A DNA stretch of 64,000 nucleotides, from the NCBI GenBank assembly GCA_963662155.1, contig OY759269.1, positions 62,001-126,000 of the forward strand, written 5' to 3'. Of this stretch, positions 32,375 through 43,703 are shown piece by piece. The notes under the pieces were generated by a model, which made no database searches, was not told the origin of the DNA, and saw nothing but the letters and a program-made list of their open reading frames with translations. The position numbers and the translations under genes are program-made. How positions within the stretch are numbered: the stretch's first letter is position 1; each line of letters opens with the position of its first letter. The stretch comes from Lamellibrachia columna. Its lineage: Eukaryota > Annelida > Polychaeta > Sabellida > Siboglinidae.

Positions 32375-34558
32375 ATGGAGGAGACCACACATGATAGTAG
32401 TAGTAGTAGTAGTAGTAGTAGAAAGAGTGAGGAGAAATGTCCACCTGCTGGTGGAATTAAGATGAAAATTGGCGGCTTCAAGACCGGCCACTGTTACCAC
32501 AAACCATCAGATGCACCAATCCAACAGGAACCCAGTGGGGTTAGCAGTGGGGTTTGGTTGCCACGGCTAAGCCAGAATGACTTTGACAGAGTGGTGCAAA
32601 CCACTCCTTCAGGATTGCTGGCAGTTTCCGACGCAGAGGGCCGGCCAGGCACGAGCAAAATTCTACGGCCACAGCTTGATCAATGCCCTGACCTAACAGA
32701 CATCTATCTTCAAGCTGACGAACTTGCAGATACTCATGCAGTTTCTAAAATGCGTCTACTTAGTGTAGACAAAAGTGCAGCAATGTGGAATGATTGCTTT
32801 AAAGAGCATTCTAGCAGAGAGGACACATGTATTCTTCCACACTTCGAAGTACATGAGAAAAATTTGGTTTGTGTTGGCAACAGTCATTGTCCTGTACAGC
32901 CTGTCACTACAAGTCACGTATGTACAAACTGTATTCCGAAGTAAACACTGGCAGTCGTGGTCAGAAACCGTGTGCTCCAAATGTAGCCATCCATGTAGGA
33001 CTACAAGATACAACGATGGGAAACACAAAGTTGCGACACATTCTGACAACAACAAACACACCTCCCCCAAGTTGAAGCGGGATGCAAAGGAAATCCAACC
33101 GGGTTGCCACAATTACCTCTCAGTCCACGACTGATGACGTACAGCAGAAGAGGGAAAAAACCAGAGAGATAAATGTTCTGCGTGGTCTTCCAGCAAATGT
33201 ACCAATCAATATAAGCATGGATGTGAGGTACAACTCAACATCCCTGAGAAAGCTTCGGTTGTGGACAGAGTGCAAGTCAAGCAGTGGGAACCACGATTGA
33301 ATGGCAGACGGACAAGCAAGAGATTCTAGGTTTTCACATGGAGAACAAGCTATGCAGACTAGGCTCCTCACTTCACAATTAAGGTCAAAATGTGTCGTGC
33401 CCAGGACATCAAGGATGTACAGCCACGATTTGTGTGGTCGATCCAATATCAGAATATGAAATAGGCCGTCAAATCGGAGTGAGCTTTGCCCAGCAACAAG
33501 TCGTACTAAAATTCGTTGCAACAAATGGTGATGTGAAAGCATTTCATGGGTTACAGGATGCCATGCCAACAATCGAGGCAGAACGGCAGGCTGACACAAC
33601 ACATCTCGGTCAGACACAGTTCCGACATATCATGAGAGCATTTTTTTCATCCAGAATGTTCCTGTGAGAGAATGCCATGGTGAGAGCTGAAAACAAGAAA
33701 ACGTTTGCAAAGGATGTAAGAACACGATGCCAGAAAATCTACACAGATATGCACACACTTTATGCAGGTGATATTATAATGATAACTACTAAGATGCCAA
33801 ACATAATCCAAGCAATACTGGACTGTTATTCTGGCTCATGTCAGAACTGTCAGTGACATGGAATTGTCTGTCGTGGAGGTAAGCGAAACAACTGGTGGAA
33901 AAGGTCACAGCATTTGAAGGCATGTGGCCTGACTCGACTCAATATGACAGATGAAGACCGAGCAACACTTGAAGGATTAATAGAAATGCGACTTGGAAAT
34001 TCAGCACTCCAGATGACACGACACAGACTTACAACTGACAAGAATGAATCCATTAACCGATCATTCAGTGCTTCATTGCCAAAGAATGTTAAATTCAGTA
34101 GAAATGCACATGGACGAGTGAGTTCAGTGATCGATCGCATAAATTATGGAGCGAGGAATTCAATGCTGCGCAAGTTGGAGAATGTATATTGTCCTATTAC
34201 GAGAGGTGAACAGGTCGCTAGAGCTGTCAAGCAAATCCAGCATGAGGTGGAATACCAGAGACAATACAAACGTCGATCATCAGTGCGTCTGCATATCCGT
34301 CATACCAAGTTAAAGCGCATGCAGAACTACTTCGATTCAAACAGAAACCGCGGTCCAGAAGATCGATACCTGAAGTGTCAGCTTGAACCCAAACCATCTA
34401 CTCGTAAAGGGAAGAAAAGACCAGCAGCAGTAGTTAAGCCAGTGGTCACAAGGAGTCGCCGCAGAAAGACAACACTGCCAACTGCAAACAGGGAAGATCA
34501 TCCTTATTCATTGCAATCACGAAAGTCTGCTGATCACGGTTATGCCAGCAGAAAGTAG
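32375..34558 (+). pseudogene. DDE transposase-like protein, multiply frameshifted
   Basis: Coding similarity runs across five consecutive + strand frame segments. The first starts MEETTHDSSSSSS (an AGT repeat) and carries DFDRVVQTTPSGLLAVSDAE. Later parts are NVAIHVGLQDTTMGNTKLRH, REINVLRGLPANVPINISMD with VRYNSTS, MSCPGHQGCTATICVVDPIS, VATNGDVKAFHGLQD, QADTTHLGQTQFRH and TTDKNESINRSFSASLPKNV, ending in a basic tail. D-V-R-Y-N, T-(N/D)-G-D and K-N-E-x-x-N-R-S suggest the acidic residues of an RNase H-fold (Mutator-like) transposase; this is my inference from layout. Frames break near 32940, 33080, 33250, 33665 and 33860. The TDGD-type motif reads TNGD. I recognise the protein as a family spread in marine invertebrates but know no verified function. 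Confidence 0.55.
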
Positions 34559-34559
34559 A

Positions 34560-35000
34560 GGGTAGATTTTTAAACAAACAGAAAACAGAAAACTTCTAAC
34601 AAATGTGAACTTTCTACTTTCTCCCAGTTTCATCACTCATAGACCTGCAACCACAATACAAGAAACCACCAACAGACAATGGACCATGACTGGCACATGG
34701 TGCCACCTTGTGAGCTATACATCAATCGACTTTCGAAGACATCACTCAGCATGGGCTGACAGACACAACTGCATAAGATTGACTACAGCAGACGACACTT
34801 TGAAAAAAACTGAAGGATTCAACACATCTCGAAAAATGTAAGTTTTACTATTGCATGGAAATACCTTGAATTGCAACATGCACTTTGGTATGGTGCATGA
34901 CCAAAGCATACATTTTGACTAACACAATATTGCCTGTTGTCATTTATTGAATGTGGTGGAGTTTGTGTTAGCTGCTTGGGCTCGACAATTTGTATTGTTT
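34560..35000. other. Intergenic
   Basis: Lies between the pseudogene and the promoter of the four-exon gene. No exon seen. Confidence 0.5.
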
Positions 35001-35008
35001 ACTTCCGG
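35001..35008 (+). promoter_or_regulatory. ETS-type site ACTTCCGG upstream of start codon
   Basis: ACTTCCGG lies 15 bases before the ATG at 35023. CCGGAAGT in either orientation is the ETS/GABP consensus and often sits at transcription starts of broadly expressed genes. The identical octamer occurs in the minus orientation at 39884-39877, upstream of the convergent THAP gene. Confidence 0.5.
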
Positions 35009-35022
35009 CCTCACTTCGCAAC

Positions 35023-36474
35023 ATGGAGCTTGACATCGGTGCGATTCTTGCGGTAAGTTAAATGTTGATTTTGTTGTACAGTTTACATTTTAAGTGAAAG
35101 CACCTCTAGGCATGGACTATATCTTTCTTTCAAGAAAATAATGTGCGAATTTATTAAATGATATGCCTTTGAGGCGGCTGGATTTTTAGCAGGGGACATC
35201 TCAGGCTCAGCCTCAGCCAGCGTTTGAGTATATGCTAATATGCTATAGTAGCTTAGGAATTGAATGACTCATTCCTTAATATATGACAATTTAGCTTCTG
35301 TGTGTGTGCAGGAACATTTTTCTCAAATGAATGATCAACTTGATGTGAAGGTCTTAAGAGCAAAGGAAATAAACAAACCCCATGTGTCCAAGGTGAGTGT
35401 AAATACAATACTGAATAATAACAGTAGAATTAATAATCGTGTTTTTTTACCAATGGCAATGGCATTTTAGCCACACCTGTGTGTGAAATGATCACGCATG
35501 TTTTAATGCAATAGTATTAATAGCTATAGCTGTTCGAACTTGCTCTAATCTCTTAGAACATATTGAAGAATTAAGGTGGATGTGTATCCCAAGAATTGGA
35601 TTGCATGTTCTGTATTAACGGTTGTTTGTGTCAGGACAGCAGGGAGTAGAGAGACAGTAGTTATGGCAACATTTTTCTCCGCCTCTGTGTAATATGATTT
35701 TATCTGCTTCTGGGTAATCTGAACATGCATGTCTACCTTTTGTAAGATAACTGATTGATTATGTCCATAGGCCACATCAAGTGCAGCTATAAATCTGATG
35801 GCCGAGCATAGCCATAGGCTATCGTACCGTAAAAGACGTTCCTTCAAGCCAGATGTCATCCCAACAACATTTTCTGCGTCGAATGTTCGACGTACACCCA
35901 AGACCAAGTCCAAGAAGCGACAAACAACAGTCATCTCCAAGACAAAGAGAGCAGGTAGGCCTAACTATCTGACTGATTGATATCAAGGGGAAACGTATAT
36001 GGCTTATTTCAGTGAAAGTGTAGCAAAACACTGCCGGTCTTTGGCCATCACACAAAATTGCTACCCTTAGGCGAACGACTTTTTAAAAACCACCAACCCT
36101 ATTCTCATGCCTGATGGATACTACTACTTTTAATATTTGCATGTGTGCGTGCGAATGTTCTAACAACCATCATCACATGGTACATAATCTCTTCATTAAT
36201 AAAGTAATGTAAGATTTAACTCAAAATATATAATTAAGATTTAACTCAAAATATATAATTATGTAATGTTTTATTACAAAGCGTATTATATATTTTATTT
36301 TATTGTACAAATACTGTTGAGTAATGTTGAACATTGAATACTTAATTCCTGATGTTGAATACCTTATTTGTTTAAGCTTCCATAGCTGCAGTCACACTCG
36401 AGAAGCTGGTGAGGGACAAGACCCTGTGCAGACATCAGGAAGCCGTCCACCCAGTACCAGACCTCCAGCATTGA
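35023..36474 (+). CDS. Small basic nuclear-type protein, four exons, 130 aa
   Basis: A complete gene model. Exon 1 35023-35052 (MELDIGAILA), donor GTAAGT. Exon 2 35312-35392 (EHFSQMNDQLDVKVLRAKEI, NKPHVSK), acceptor TGTGCAG, donor GTGAGT. Exon 3 35771-35954 (ATSSAAINLMAEHSHRLSYR, KRRSFKPDVIPTTFSASNV, TPKTKSKKRQTTVISKTKRA), donor GTAGGC. Exon 4 36377-36474 (SIAAVTLEKLVRDKTLCRHQ, EAVHPVPDLQH), acceptor GTTTAAG, stop TGA. Phases are 0, 0, 1 and all junctions stay in frame. AATAAA is at 36706-36711. The clustered Lys/Arg (KRRSFK, KSKKR) suggest nuclear or nucleic-acid binding. I do not recognise the family. It is the only undamaged multi-exon gene in the window. Confidence 0.7.
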
Positions 36475-36705
36475 GCCTTCGACGGCTTCCATAGCTTTGT
36501 TATCCACTTTGCTTCAAAGGTGTATGCCTTTTTGCATTATGGCATGCGTGCATGGTAATAATGCAAATTCCAGACCACAATTTGTGTGTGGGGGGTCACT
36601 AATGAGTGTTTTGTTTGTATACCCATGTGTGAGCATGATACAGGAACTGTATCATGACAAATCACAACTTCAAATACATATTGCTAAATAACAGTTGTGG
36701 TTAAA

Positions 36706-36711
36706 AATAAA
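36706..36711 (+). terminator. Polyadenylation signal AATAAA
   Basis: A canonical hexamer 232 bases after the stop codon of the four-exon gene and just before the 3' end of the convergent THAP coding region. It gives the gene a plausible 3' end. Confidence 0.45.
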
Positions 36712-36716
36712 CCGTT

Positions 36717-38350
36717 TTATGTAATTGCCAGGTAGAGGTTTCTTGATTCAACACGTATTTTTATCACTGCGAGAAACGTGTCATAGAAGACTTCTTTCAT
36801 TTGATGTCCTGTCACACTATGAAGTGGGTCATTTGATTTGATGGTTTCATGTTGAAGGCTTTTCTGTTCTTGTCTTTGGTACCGAGCATTGTGAGTCTTT
36901 TCTACATGCGAACAATTGCTGCACATATTGTGACTGTCCTGAGTGGTGGGGAGCAGAAGTTGCCATGAGTTTGACATAATGCAGGACATATGGAAAAACA
37001 TGACATTGGCTGGTAGGTTTATAATGTATCGAAAATACTGTTTTGAACCAGTACCATCTGGCAGACTGGCAAAATTCTGCAGAACATCTGCAGTTATTCC
37101 AGTACACACTGACTTTTCACGCAAGTCAAGAAAGGTATTTAACCTTATGTGTTCAAGGTCAGTGGAAAGGTGTGGAGCAGGTACCCCAAACACATGGGCT
37201 GAAGCTGCCATACCAGTGTCACTTTCAAGAATAACTTGCGGCTTAACAACACTGTCCAAAACAACTGCAAGTTTAATAGTTTTTGTAGAGTTTCTGTGAT
37301 GCACCATGGAAGCCGAACTTTGCCAATGTCTTCAAAGTTGAACTATGCAACATGATCAAACTCTGGCGGTGGCTCTCTGTATGACTGAAACATAAAAACG
37401 ACAAAACAACTGTCTTAGGATTGGTTTATGAAAAAAATACCTTCCTTAGGAATTAATTAATAGACTAGGTAGTGCGGCGCTGTCACAACTGGTTGTCCTC
37501 AGAGGAAGTGCCTGGTTTTCCCAAAGGAAAATCACAGATTAGACAATCAAATATACCAAATTAAAAAAAAGGACAAGAAAAGATAAATAGTCAAAGCAGA
37601 AAGAAAAAAAAAAAAAACACATTTGATTAAGACAGGATACCTTCAATATGCAAACAGTAATTGAGCAACACTTACAGGCTCCTGTCGGGTTGTTTCTGGT
37701 GTTTCTACAGACTTTGAAGGCATCCATAGGGTTGGCAAACTTCCAAGTATCAATGTTCTTCGAGTTCCACTTGGACCTGTAAAAAAAAAATATATAGTTA
37801 TTTTTTGTGTTATGTAAATATATATATATAATACACTTATTACTATTCTTACTGCTATTGTTTCATTGTTGCCATTGTCATTTTGTATTATTTTTGGTAT
37901 TTAATATTTCAGTTTCTTCAGCACTGTGTATTATTAACAGCTGAGCTACTACCCCCCCCCACCCCACCCCCGAAACTGTGCCTGTGAAGAATCGTGATTG
38001 TGAAAATAATTTCATATAGTTATCTGCAGCTAGAGTAAGCGAAGACAGACACTTTTTGATATTATTATACCTATAAAACAGACATACATGTTGGGCCTAC
38101 TTAGCTTAGCCTTTAGTCTTTACAGAACTTTACACACAGTGACACAGTTACTCACTGATTCAGGCTCTTTAACCGGTATATATGTAAATCTGCAACATCA
38201 CTGAGCAGTTATTAACCAATTAATTACAATACCAAGAAACTTACCATGTTTGAAACAATCATCTGTGAAATGCCTGAAGCAGATCTTGGCATTGTCAGCA
38301 TCGAAGCTGCTGTCCACTCTTATTGATGCCAATCATGGGCAACTGAATCA
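36717..38350 (-). pseudogene. THAP-domain protein (transposon-derived type), damaged
   Basis: Three minus-strand exons. Exon A ends at 38245 and reads LASIRVDSSFDADNAKICFR, HFTDDCFKH, the second half of a THAP zinc domain (C-x2-H of C2CH). Exon B 37776-37676, between TTACAG and GTAAGT, reads PSGTRRTLILGSLPTLWMPS, KSVETPETTRQEP, the basic segment that follows THAP domains. The A/B junction restores a Gly codon. Exon C starts at 37384 (SYREPPPEFDHVA, then TAG, FNFEDIGKVRLPWC). It then shifts frame to a 190-residue run with VILESDTGMAASAHVFGVPA and CTGITADVLQNFASLPDG. The THAP N-terminus (first C2) is not found adjacent; a LINE lies directly upstream. Similar proteins occur in THAP transposons. 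One stop and one frameshift indicate a pseudogene. Confidence 0.65.
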
Positions 38351-38364
38351 GCTTGAGCTGTAAC

Positions 38365-39605
38365 TCATCATCATCATGCTGTCAGTCGCTATGCGACAAA
38401 GACTGCTTTCATTTCTTGACCGCCGCACTCCATTTAGTTCTCTGCTGTGAGAGTGATGTCCATGAGTCGGTCTTTATGTCTCTCAGCTTGAGGTTTCTCT
38501 TGATGGTATCCTTGAACCGGAGATGAGGGCGTCCTCTCTGTCTGTGACCAGAAGACAATTGAGAATAGAGGATCTGCTTTGGTAGCCTGTCTGATGACAT
38601 CCTCATGAGGTGTCCAGTCCACAGGAGATTCTTTTTGATCAGAAGATCTTCCATAGAGGGCAGCCCTATCCGACCGAGTATTTCCTTGTTTGTCACTTTG
38701 TCCTTCCAGGTTAGCCTCATGATCGAACACAGATGTCGCATCATGAAGGCATGCAGCTTTTTCACCTGTCGTCTGTACACTGTCCAGGCCTCGGCTCCGT
38801 ATAGTAAGGTGGATAGCACAATTGCGCGGTAGATCTTGCCTTTGACCCGCATGGACACATGGTGGTTGTTCCAGAGTCTCTGGCGTAATCGGCCGAAAGA
38901 TGCACTAGCCTTGGCCATCCTCCTCTGTATTTCAGCATCAATGCGTCCATCACTTGATATAGCGCTTCCGAGGTAGGTGAATTCCGGAACAGAGTTCAGC
39001 TTGTTTCCATCAACCATGATATCCTCCTCTCGGGTTCTTGTAGAGTTGGGTTGGTACAGCACTTCCGTCTTCTTGATGTTAATCTTCAGGCCGAAATTTT
39101 TTGATGCATCGGAGAAAGCATCCACTATTATCTGGATCTCTTCAGCAGAGTGGGCAACCAGTGCACTGTTATCTGCGTATAGCAGCTCTCTCACAAGTAT
39201 CTGGGTAGTCTTGGTCTTCGCTCTGAAGTGTGCGACGTTGAATAGGTCAGCGCTCTGTCTAGACTGTATATAGACGCCATCTCCCATGCCTCGGAAAGCC
39301 TCGACGAGCATTGCTGATAGGAAGATGGAGAAGAGCGTGGGGGCCAGTACACAGCCTTGCTTGACACCATTGGTAACACCGAACGTTTCCGAGACTTCCC
39401 CTCCAACACTCACATTCGCCATCATTCCCGTATGTAGACCCTCGATCATGGTTGTGAATTTCTCTGGGCATCCATATTTCCTCAGTAGCTGCCATAGCCC
39501 GGCCCTTCCGACTGTATCAAACGCCTTCGTGAAGTCGACAAATACCATGTATAGTGGTCGGTCCTGCTCAATGCACTTTTCTTGTAGTTGTCGGAGACAA
39601 AATAT
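38365..39605 (-). mobile_element. LINE ORF2 (RT to C-terminus), nearly open
   Basis: A 400-residue open frame: DRPLYMVFVDFTKAFDTVGR, NGVKQGCVLAPTLFSIFLSA, LLYADNSALVAHS, GLKINIKKTEVLYQP, VKGKIYRAIVLSTLLYGAEA, RQRGRPHLRFKDTIKRNLKL and WTSLSQQRTKWSAAVKK, ending at 38409. The RT palm motif is YADN instead of YADD, so a catalytic Asp is lost. A short (ATG)n/(CAT)n tail at 38365-38377 marks its 3' end, which abuts the THAP exon. The 5' end is truncated at a (TA)n tract near 39636-39650. Confidence 0.9.
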
Positions 39606-39659
39606 CAAATCCACTGTATATATCATATCCACTATATATATATATATAAAAGGGTATGC

Positions 39660-40900
39660 AACTAGGAATGACCCCACTCACCTTTCAACATCCGTATCTC
39701 GGCGTTGCGATGCGTAATCCGAACACTATGACCTTACACAAATGTCCCAATGAATAAACTTTCACTATACCTACTTGTCATTAAAAACATATATGGATTT
39801 CTTATAAAAAGAGGTACGTTAACGACTGTACGCACAGAAAACCCATCAAACCGCATACGGTAACGTGACAATGTTACCGGAAGTGAGGTGCGACATCCCT
39901 TGTTAGCCAAATAGTCTACCCAACAAAAGGAGCCAATGATCAGTCTGACACATTCTACAGCATACTGTTATTCGGCACTATACTATTTGGCTATTTATTT
40001 GACCTATACGTTTATTTATATATATATTAAGAACACACCTGTGCTTCCTTGTCCTGCCCGACTGGAAGTCTTTGTGCGCGCTCTTTGTCATGCACAGAAT
40101 TTACCTTGTCTGGGGTTTCCAGAAATGTGATCCTACAAAACAGCACTAAATTGGTACGGAGACACAGCATCAAACATTGCTGCTTCATGGACTTTCCAAG
40201 AAGTTATTCAACGTTACCAGTCATTTTTAGATTATGGTTATTATTACAACATGTTATACTACATATAAGAATGACAAGGGTCACAATAATTAGTCGATGT
40301 CTTTGATGATGAAGTGTTATGGTCGATAACACTAATTTGGTCATTTGAAACTATACTAACAATATTTCTGAACATATTTCTAATTCACTATCAAAATGTA
40401 ATGAATACTGTAGCTATTTGAAGCCAGTTTCATAACCCAATTTTGTGGGGTTACTAATAATCTTTTGAGCACTTATTACTATAAACTTCATTGATATATT
40501 CAACGGAACAAGTACAATTGAAGTGCGCATCCATGTAAACAGTGCGCACAGATCTGCATATAACAAATACATATTTGTATGATATATTGTAATAATAATA
40601 ATAATAATACATTTGATTTCATATAGCGCCAGATCCAATGTTATATTGTTTGTGGCGCTTTACAACATGTACAGATTTTTACAACCAGTATACAGCTAGT
40701 TTAAATGAATAAAATATATGTGTATGCTATGTAATTAACACATAAGAATATTAGGCGTATATAAATATATAAGTTTTTTTTTGGAATGCATAATACTAAA
40801 ACGTAATAAAAATAAATAAATATAGAAAAAGTAGAAAAATAAATACAGTAATTAAATAACTATTCTAAAATATAATTTTTTTTTACAGCTCACTAGGATT
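39660..40900. other. Gene-free stretch with ETS site
   Basis: CCGGAAGT at 39877-39884 could mark the displaced promoter of the minus-strand THAP gene. Otherwise I see only AT-rich sequence and short (TA)n and (AAT)n tracts. Confidence 0.4.
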
Positions 40901-40916
40901 GAGACAGAAAATGTAA

Positions 40917-40920
<4 letters not shown>

Positions 40921-40973
<53 letters not shown>
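40921..40973. repeat. (AT)n microsatellite
   Basis: An essentially pure AT run of about 50 bp at the truncated 3' side of the adjacent minus-strand LINE. Confidence 0.95.
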
Positions 40974-40979
<6 letters not shown>

Positions 40980-42717
40980 TAATACGGGGCCGGCGTAAGA
41001 TTAAACTCGCAGCCGTATTGTGCATCCTCTGCAGGCGAGCAATGTTGTTAACACAAGTACCATATAGAAGAGAATTGCAGTAATCAAGCCGTGACGTAAT
41101 AATGGCATTGAAGACACGTTCCTTTGTTGTCATTGGAAGATAACGGCTCATCCAGTTAGTGTGGCGGAGATGGAACGAACACACACTGACGATGCTTGAC
41201 ACTTGCTTCTTAAGATCAAGGTGTCGATCCATGACGACACCAAGGTTACGAACAGATCGTGACGCAATAATTGTGACATCCCCTACACGTATTACACTGC
41301 TGTCAACGAGCGCAACTGCAGTCCTGGGTACCACAGGGAGATACTCCGTTTTATTGTCATTCATGCACAGGCAGTTTGATGTTATCCACTGTTTCACAAC
41401 ATCCAAACAGTCTTCCATACGTCGCAGCGCAGTAGCCAAAGCTGTCGCGGTTAGGTCAAAGTGACAGTACAATTGCAGATCATCCGCGTAATGATTAAAC
41501 GAAAGTCCATGCGCTCTGATTATATCGCCGATGGGTTGGATGTACAGCGAGAATAGCAATGGTCCAAGCACCGAACCCTGCGGGACACCCGATGTCACAC
41601 ATGTGTTCGATGATTCATCACGTATGACTACTCGCTGAGTCCGATTCTGCAGATAAAATTGCAACCAGCCAAGCGCCTTGCCCACAATACTATAGCGCAA
41701 GCGTAGCCGCTGAATCATTATCTTGTGGTTGATTGTATCAAAGGCGGCACTAAAGTCGATGAGCACAAGTGCTGTACCTTGTCTGTTATCCATCGCGACT
41801 TTCATGGCATTTGTAACACATAACAATGCGGTTTCATTTTACTGATTTTTCCGGTATGCTGATTGGAAACAATCCTGCATTCGCTGATCGGAAATATGAC
41901 AGATGATCCTTCGGGCAATAACTTTCTCGATGACTTTGGATAGATGACTTAGATTGCTAACTGGACGGTAGTTGTTCAGTGTGTCCTTATCGAGTGATGG
42001 TTTCTTTAGCAATGGCCGAACAATTGCCTGCTAAAGCAGCGCAGGCATAACTGCATTCACCAGAGAGGCATTTGTAATGCATGTGACGATAGGCGCAATA
42101 GAGTCTATGTTATCCTTCAGTTGTTTAGTGGGTAGGGGATCAAGCGCGTACGTCTTATCTGTGTTGGCGAGAATAGACGCTATCTCGGCTGTATTAGTAG
42201 GCTCGAACACTTCGAGAGAGTCACTAAAACAAGGCGTCTCGTCCACTGAATGATATACGGCAGTGTGGCAATGCAAACTATTAAGCAGCTTCTCAATCTT
42301 CTCTTGGAAGTAACGTGAAAATGCATCACAATTTTCCTTCGTTGAATTGAATTCGGGAAGTTGCATTTGATGGACTTCAAGCGATCGCAGAATGCGAAAC
42401 ATACTTTTGTTGTCAGCGATTTCTAAACGATCTTGGAAATATCCCATTTTTCTTTGAATTATCAAGGCATAACACTCATCACGTGAATTAACATACAACT
42501 GACGATGTACCTCTAGCTTGGTCCTCCTCCACAGATGGTCTATTTTGCGTCTTCTTTCGCGGGCATCTGCTATATCCGCATCGTACCACGGGTGGGGAAT
42601 GTTGTTTCGAGTGCATACACTGCGCCACGGAGCGTGTTTATCGAGACACATCGTTAAGTTGTTGTTATACGCCGCCACCAGTTCTTCCACCTGCTGATCT
42701 TTACCACACGTTGTCAT
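40980..42717 (-). mobile_element. CR1/L2-like LINE, linker plus RT
   Basis: From 42717 the minus strand reads an endonuclease-RT linker (LTMCLDKHAPWRSVCTRNNI, HPWYDADIADARERRRKIDH). After a TAG it gives [20 protein letters not shown], then a second stop and RQGTALVLIDFSAAFDTINH, TSGVPQGSVLGPLLFSLYIQ, HYADDLQLYCHFDL and MTTKERVFNAIITSRLDYCN. The YADD catalytic motif is intact. Two internal stops, no endonuclease and loss of the C-terminus at an (AT)n tract make it non-functional. Sequence style differs from the other LINEs here, so it is a separate family. Confidence 0.9.
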
Positions 42718-42880
42718 ATCTACACAAACAGACTCTATTTCACTTCTGAGTGCAACGTTGTCAGTGTTCCAAAATTGCAGTCAAAATTGCGAGCGTAATT
42801 CACAGCAACATGACATCAACACACATGAAGACCTCCAGTTGACACATTATTTTATTACATTGTATGTTATTTCCTTACAG

Positions 42881-43094
42881 CTTATCACATCTATGATCAG
42901 AGCTGCCATGTTGTGTCGACGAACATGCGAAAGATATTGGCAGGATCCAAACACTGAAAAACGTGATCGCGTATAAATCTTGCCGCTCACACATTTGGGT
43001 GCTGCCGATGTATATCCTATCTTTTGGGGAAGGGATGCAAAGTTGAAGGCCTTCATATTAGCAGATATTTATAACAAACGCGAACACATCTATG
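42881..43094 (+). other. Candidate exon of unknown gene (one in-frame stop)
   Basis: Bounded by TTTCCTTACAG and GTAAGG, with a pyrimidine-rich acceptor. In one frame it reads LITSMIRAAMLCRRTCERYW, QDPNTEKRDRV, TAA, ILPLTHLGAADVYPIFWGRD, AKLKAFILADIYNKREHIYG. The frame continues well past the single stop. An 18 bp stretch from it (ATCCAAACACTGAAAAA) recurs at about 43493, at the edge of the satellite-bearing element. Not recognised; possibly a decayed host exon. Confidence 0.35.
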
Positions 43095-43703
43095 GTAAGG
43101 TGGAGTTTTATTCGACATAACTGCCAACTTCAATAACAGCCATCGTTGGAGGTTCTTTCGGCGTCGTCGTCATCTTCTTCTTTATCCGACGTCAACGGTT
43201 TGTCCGATTCATTAACGCTGCATTGCTGCGTTTCTTGTATCGTTCCGTTCTTAATCCAATGTTTAAGACTGGTGTTATTTTCCTCCCTGTGGCCGCTGAT
43301 GTTGTTAATGCGTCGTAATCTAGATCTTACTCTAGGTCTGTCAATTTCAAAGTAATCACATTAGAACAGGTCTGGCACTTATTCCCTCTGACACACGCTC
43401 CCGTATATTGCGATCCACGTGATCAGTGACGTCATGTCCACAGGTCCACCACAAATTCCACATTCCGTCAATTCATTTGTACCTAAATACTAGATCCAAA
43501 CACTGAAAAAGGGTGTTATGTTACTTTAATTTATGGTTATGACGCCTTCAGGTGGCATGGGTAATTTCTGAGATCACTCCTTCGGGTGTGATGGGCCTAG
43601 TAGCTTTAATCGTGATTATTAAACCATACAGTGGCGTTGAGGTCAAGATTTTGGTTCCTATAGTACATAGGGCAGATGTTTTTCACTTTACTACTCTCCT
43701 GTG

